Origin: Nemania diffusa
Lineage: Eukaryota > Ascomycota > Sordariomycetes > Xylariales > Xylariaceae
Direction of reading: 5' to 3'
Assembly (NCBI GenBank): GCA_038501195.1
Contig: JBBPUQ010000004.1
Span: 4,292,001-4,356,000, forward strand
Length of the DNA: 64,000 bases
The position numbers and the translations under genes are program-made. Shown piece by piece: positions 58,081-64,000 of the stretch (position 1 is its first letter; each line of letters starts with the position of its first letter). Under the pieces are notes generated by a model. That model was not told the DNA's origin and searched no databases. It was given only the letters and a program-made list of their open reading frames with translations.

Positions 58081-61000
58081 CTTCTAGCGTTCTTGGTGAA
58101 TGAACCGGGCCTTGCTTACTTCTTAGTCCGAGACCTTCTCCACTGCCAGCACGAACGGTGGCCGCAACGGCTTCTCGTCGCCGACCAGCAGCCGAATGGT
58201 TAGTAAACGACGAGGACTCCGATGTGCTACTCAGTAATCAAACACGGCGCAAGGATACCGAACATAGCCTCTGCTGCGGTAAAGGGGAACGGCGTGATTT
58301 GCCAGGGCTGCTTGTTTGGCCGCTTCAGGTTCGCAGACGTTTGTGCCGGAATTAGAAGCTTGAAACGCACCGCAACGAATCGAACGTGCTATGGATAGAT
58401 GGCTGAGGTTGCTTTGTGTGCAACATCACAGCTCCTGAAGATGGGCGCCGGGTTTTTTTTTGGACCAACAATTCTCCGATTGATCTACCTACGACGTAAC
58501 AGGCTTCTTTTGCCACTTCTGGGGATGCGACAAACAACTTCAGACCACTATCACCCTCCTTTTTTGTTGGTGTTTTATGCCGCGGAAACAGCCGAATATA
58601 GTAAACTCGGTGGCGTTGGTTAATGTCGGGAGTCCGTCACAACCCCAAAGAATCTATCTAGGCACTAAGTATTGTAACGATGCTTCTTAGTGTGTAGTGT
58701 AGTGTAGGTAGGTAGCTTGCCCCTCACGGGGCTCCCGCTAGGTCCCTGTCATTAATGTTCAGGGGATTGTCGGTGCAGGAGCTGGAGCAAGCATCTTTAG
58801 GCCATAATACCTATATGTCGTTAAAGTAAAAGTAGCTGATCCTTTATAAGAAGCATAATCATAACGAACTCCCGAGCTTCTAGGACTAAAAGCTAGGACC
58901 ATTACTATCAAAAGCAGAATTTAGGATTAGAAACCTCGAAAAAAAAACACCATGCTACCCTGGGAGGTGCCGCAATCGTCTATACACCCAGTCTCTCTCT
59001 CGTGGTCCACAATCCAAGTAACGGAGTGATCCCGGTTATGGCGCAGGGGGGAACATTCCGTTGCGGTTTCTAACCCTATTATAGGATACCCACACCAGAG
59101 GTAGTGTATGTAAGAAGGGTTTGGTAATATGTATCCTACCAATTCGGGATACCATATGTAAGTACAGGCCACACCAGTATACGTAGGTAGATAAACATGC
59201 ATGCATGCAGCTTCAAGACTTCAGACACGCTTACGAATGTCAAATCATCATCCACTACCTATACCACGCTATGAGGACACCGCCCAAGGCGCGAGCGGGC
59301 AGGTTAGGTCGGGTGCTGCTTGAAGTTGCTGAAAAGAGTAAAGCGATAACAGGCGCTTATCGAATCGCCTGTCTGTACTTGTATGTACGCAGTAGGTAGG
59401 TAGGTCTCGTCTGCACGGCGGGCGGGTACAACAGAAGACGATGGACCCGGGGGATTGGAGCTATAAGAGTCTCGATGGTATCGCCGGATCGAGCAGGCAC
59501 TTCAGTCTTGTATTATTGACCAGGATGGTGATACCTTAGGTCACACTAAGTACGTACACAAACGATGTCCCGAATACTACTGAACATTGGTGTTGGATTA
59601 TTTTCTTGTTTCTGGATACATTACACATGCTTTGTCATTGTGCTGTTATTATATGTTGCTGTTAAGACGTCGTGCACGTAACCATCAGTCAGGAGGCTAG
59701 GATCTCGGTAGGCAGATGTGTCAAAGTGACACGGCGGCGCAGCATCGGCTAGGCAGGTATATATCTTAATTCTGGCAAGGCGAGCGTTGTCGTTAAGTGA
59801 GACAAGGCTTGAGGTAAGGCTACGCGAGAGTTCACGCACGCGCTGCCAGGTAACCAGCATAGGGCTGCTACAATGTCGCACGTGGGTTCGCAAATTTACC
59901 TTGTACTGGGTGTTCGTGAAAAAGGTTGACATACCTAGTCCGTGTTCAACTCATTGCCCTCCAGAGCGAATAGTGCAATGCTAAATACGCACAATAACGC
60001 TACACAGTCAATTATCGTATTCCGTGCCTAGTATCTTGCAATACCTATAAGAGGGCATTCGGAGTAATATTAGGTATTCTATAGGTAATCCCTCTAGATG
60101 GCTTACCTATGCACCAATTGCTTATCGTATTAAGCATGAATGACTGTGATCTATTTTACCTAATAGGTCTCCTGCACTCAGATCATATTCCCATATTGTA
60201 TCCTACTAGATACCTACCTAAGGTATCCATATTTGCAATGACCGGGCGGGATTATTATCAATCCCCACAACTAGTTTAAACTTGAGTAATCGGCAACGGG
60301 CTAGAGATGCTAGGGTCTTTACTACATAGAACAGGGAATTTCGCCCTCTCGAACCTAATGCGTACAAGATCGCCAGGGGGATGGAGATTTGTTCGGGTGG
60401 CAGCGCTACACTATTATCCCTTGCCGTAGTGCAGAGTCTAAGATAGCAGATAGTGTCAATCTACCGACGTTCGGGTCCCTAACCATAACAGTGCAACACG
60501 GGTCCGGATGCTAGACCGTCCAGAGTATTCCTGGCGACACTACGGAATGGTTCTCACCCATACCGACGCTACGGCATTCGCATAAATAGATCACACTCCG
60601 GACGTACGAGTGTAGGTATAATTAGTAGTCGTTCTGTTACAGCGCACATGGTATGTATCAGCAAGATCAGATGAGAGAGAAACACGCCTGTGTATACATA
60701 CCTACGCTATCCAACAACCCCGTATATATATGTAGTCTCTACTTATCATCGTTTATCTAAGTATATGTACAGAATACAGAGTAGCGAATAGTTACCCTAG
60801 CTACCCGGACAATTTATCAAGGCATGTAAGTCTATTCAGCTGTAAGGAAGCGATTGAATCATGAGCCCAGCCATTGGTAGGTAGGGACGTGCTCATGAGT
60901 CGCCAAGGGACTAATAATAATAAGCTACAGAATGGCTAGGTCAAGCTAGCAGACTCACCCTTGCACGATTCTTCAGCCGGTTGTTTCATCGGTGCGCCGC

Positions 61001-64000
61001 ACCAAGCCTCTGGTTTCGCTGGGCTTATTAGAGGTAGGCTAATATCCTATATCGGGACAGAAGCTCTATTCCGTACAAGCAGAAGTAGGTATCTCGAGAA
61101 TTACTAATTTACCCCATATGGGCCAACGTCGCTGGTCAGACAACCCGACACGTAATTCGAACCAAGATACTGAAATCATTTTGCGGGTCTGGGCTCTGCA
61201 TCGCTCGGGAAACAAATTACAGTACGGTACACATTGGGCCTACAGTAAGTAGACGATTCCCTGGGCTGGGAGCTCTGGGCTTGGATGATGGACATGAGCA
61301 GATTTCGTGCTGTATGCCATATGCTGTATGCCGTAAGCTGTGTCCTGTGTCCTGTATCTTACCTATATGTAGCATCGGTATCGGTACCTAGTTTGAATGT
61401 TTCGCTACCATACTATAACGAAGGCAGGCCACGTTGCAGCCCTTGAAAACAATGTATGGTACCGGAAGCTTCCCGACGGGTAGCCTGTAAAAATCCATCG
61501 ACTCTGCAGCGTTCTATTCGTGGCTTATCGACTCTTGTTACTTTCCAGAACCCTTCTTCATCTTCCATGATTGGTCCGATTACCTTATCGTCAATTTCGT
61601 ATTTCTAGCCCTGTTACGGCATATATACGACAGTATACGAATACTGTGATAGTTTCTGTGAATCTAGGTATGTATATACGCTGTACGTACAGTATATCGT
61701 GCTTGAGAGCAGTCATCACGGTCACTTATAGAATTCGGCCTACCTTCATGCTGCGGAATAATTCCCGTTGGTTTCTCCCCGCGTTCTCCCGTAATTGGAC
61801 GGCATTATACACTACAAATAGTAGAAGATCTACTGCACTAGCATCAATACCAACACCAACCCCAACACTAGACGCCGCCGCCGTCTTCCTCGCGACGGAA
61901 CGTTCTCACGGGGGAGCTTCTCAAAACGTCGACTACCTACCGCTACATTACAGTGCAGGTTATATCAATTAAGTATTCCGTACTGTAGAGTACTGCAGGT
62001 AATCTCGTTGTGCGATCGGCGGAAACTAGCATTAGTAGCACCTTGGATTCTCGACCGGCCAGCAACCGAATTCCTTCTGTAGATAGCTCGAAGCCACAGA
62101 AGGCTTATTAAGGGACACTAGTTACTCCACCACAATAAACCGACATCCTTCCTCCGTGCATATTTGATTGCTCGAACCAGTTTGTCACGCGTCTGAGGTA
62201 CTGCCGGGTTTGCGTAAGGCTGCTTAGGCTTGCCGGGTACTCGGCATCCTCCGGGTTAGCCGAGGCTCAGCATCGTGAATTGAATCTCCAACCCCCTACT
62301 AGTCTACCTACATAGGTAATAATACCTATAGTATATACTATACGCATACGTACCATACCTACATAACATGCCGAGTTGGGATCTAGAACGATATTTATCT
62401 ACTGGGAATTTACGTATATGATGTATATTAACATTGAAACTAAGCCACATTAACACGCTCATGCATGATAACGCTCTCTGCACAACAATTCTCCATGATT
62501 ACGTACGCGCAGTGAGTTTAGATCCTCCGTCTCCTACTCATCAAACAGGACATATGCTCAAACTCGACTAACATACTGTATCTAGCCTAGAGCATCCCGA
62601 AAGTCGTCATTTACTTCCATGTAGATATTCTTCCCACTCATAGAACATCCCTGACTAACACAATTTCACGTTCTTAGCGGCTTGTTGCATCGTACATGCG
62701 CTTTCCCATGTCGATACCGTCCGTCAACAAGTGCTCTCCCACATTCCGGCTGGTCACAGGGGTCTCCCTAGAACTAAGCCTTCGCTAAATGGCCACTCAC
62801 CGAGGGGAGGAACTACATGGTCAGGGATCTCTGGCCCATACCCCTCATCAGCGCGCGCTGACAACGACCTCCTAACCCTACTTAGATAGAAGCAATCAAC
62901 CACGAGGAATCGTCGTTACTGTAGGTCACTATTTGCGAAACTCCGAGATTCCCTGTCCGTCAGAAGATGAGTGGTTAACTTTGGGAGACTTGCCGCCCTT
63001 CACCATCCCGACACGTGCATGGCTAGACTAGTAAGTATCCTGGGGACCATGCCATCGAACTCGACACCCTCCATGCCTAGTTGCTACAATAGGTAGCAAT
63101 GGTCTCCATCGAACCCCTGAACGCCTAGGGAGTCGAGCTGCAGGAGCCGGCATATCTCATTGCACTACCTATCTTCGCTCGCTCACTCGCTTTCTCCTCT
63201 TATTGACCATGCGGAGCTAACCTACCAGGTAACTCCCGAGGCCCATTCACCTCGTCGTTCGATAGGCAGCCCTTGCCATGCCCGGTCTTGATGGTGCCGT
63301 TATGCCGCTATACTGTCTACGCCAGCGTCTTATGTTACACCACGTTGCATTTTATGTTTGTAACTTGTCAGGGAGAGGCATCGACCCCGGTACTTGTAGG
63401 GTCCTATCAGTCTCACGCCGCCGTTACTTGTAGATAGGTATACAGCCTACATACCAAAGGTAGGTAGCTGATTGATGGATGCTTGGCCACGCCCGCCTGT
63501 GACGAAAATAGAATAGCCACAGGGCCTGTTTCAGATGCACGGACCAGATTTTCTTTTACTAGTGTGTATGTATGTAGGTATGTATTATGTAGGCATGTAT
63601 GTAGGCGTGTAAGCATGTGTATGTATACCTACCTGCCTAGACGATGTCTGGGGACTGACTGCCAGTCGGGTAGCTGCAGCCTGCCTACGCATCTGTCCTC
63701 GAGCTGCAGGAGTCCATCTTACCATCTTACAGTATAGTCCCATCAAGTGATATAAGGTTACATTGGAGCGGTAGTCTATCTCGGAAACCAGGAGCAGAGA
63801 CGGTACTCCAGACTACACTATCTAGATAGCCAGATAGCCGCATCCCGCTGCGAGACAACGAACCTTGTGACCCGATAGCCCAACTTAGTCGAACCCGAGC
63901 ATTGAACAATCATGACAATTCTATAGGTATATCTACTGCTACTGTACAGAGAGTATACTGCACAACATCGGGCAGATATCGGGCTAGCCGGATTATGGGA
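58081..64000. other. Gene-free 5.9-kb tail
   Basis: Mixed-composition DNA with no frame, splice pattern or RNA gene I can support. Contains further TAGG/TATG/CCTA runs (58,706-58,716, 59,393-59,405, 63,565-63,640) and a GCTGTATGCC-type tandem at about 61,307-61,350. The composition is not RIP-like. Confidence 0.5.

Noticed and set aside
61571..61972. Frame of 133 codons
   Set aside because: Residue composition looks random, no start context or domain.
1..64000. tRNA, 5S rRNA genes and CRISPR arrays
   Set aside because: No convincing A/B box pair or 5S core was seen by eye; CRISPR arrays are not expected in a fungus and no regular spacer-repeat pattern exists.

Overview
The window reads as genomic DNA of a filamentous ascomycete (Pezizomycotina, most likely a Sordariomycete). 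The support is short GT..AG introns of about 50-120 nt with CTAAC-type branch sites, a Zn(II)2Cys6 regulator, a fungal-type multi-intron P450, recognisable single-copy eukaryotic genes (flotillin, TRM6, ARPC3, TBC Rab-GAP), and a large AT-saturated block with the marks of repeat-induced point mutation (RIP). Gene density is low: about 12 protein genes or relics in 64 kb.

1-13,070 is an almost G+C-free isochore with no intact gene. It can still be read in part. A Ty1/copia retrotransposon on the + strand keeps its reverse transcriptase/RNase H frame to about 4,490 and ends in a candidate 3' LTR (4,524-4,788). A second LTR element (5,031-11,743) is bounded by two direct repeats of about 236 bp, and its base skew suggests minus orientation. 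13,408-23,182 is a sparse zone next to that block: an intact two-TM protein of a fungal family I know but cannot name functionally, a small conserved membrane-type protein, a homeodomain relic, and a P450 with a probable single frameshift.

25,150-42,063 is the conserved housekeeping part: an OB-fold protein, a PPPY-containing protein, flotillin, TRM6 (tRNA m1A58 methyltransferase subunit) convergent with ARPC3 (Arp2/3 complex), a fungal-specific nuclear-looking protein, and a Cys-rich zinc-ribbon protein. 42,064-46,675 is again decayed: two gene relics with in-frame TAG codons and a Trp-repeat protein with one in-frame TAG. 47,139-55,915 holds a TBC-domain Rab-GAP and a Zn2Cys6 transcription factor, both on the minus strand. 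From 55,916 to the end there is no gene I can support, only simple repeats, notably TAGG/CCTA runs that also recur through the other intergenic DNA.

The genes do not form an obvious pathway or cluster. What links the accessory parts is decay: five in-frame stops in four otherwise readable frames are TAG or TAA and are compatible with CAG/CAA changed by C-to-T transition, the kind of change seen at saturation in the left isochore.
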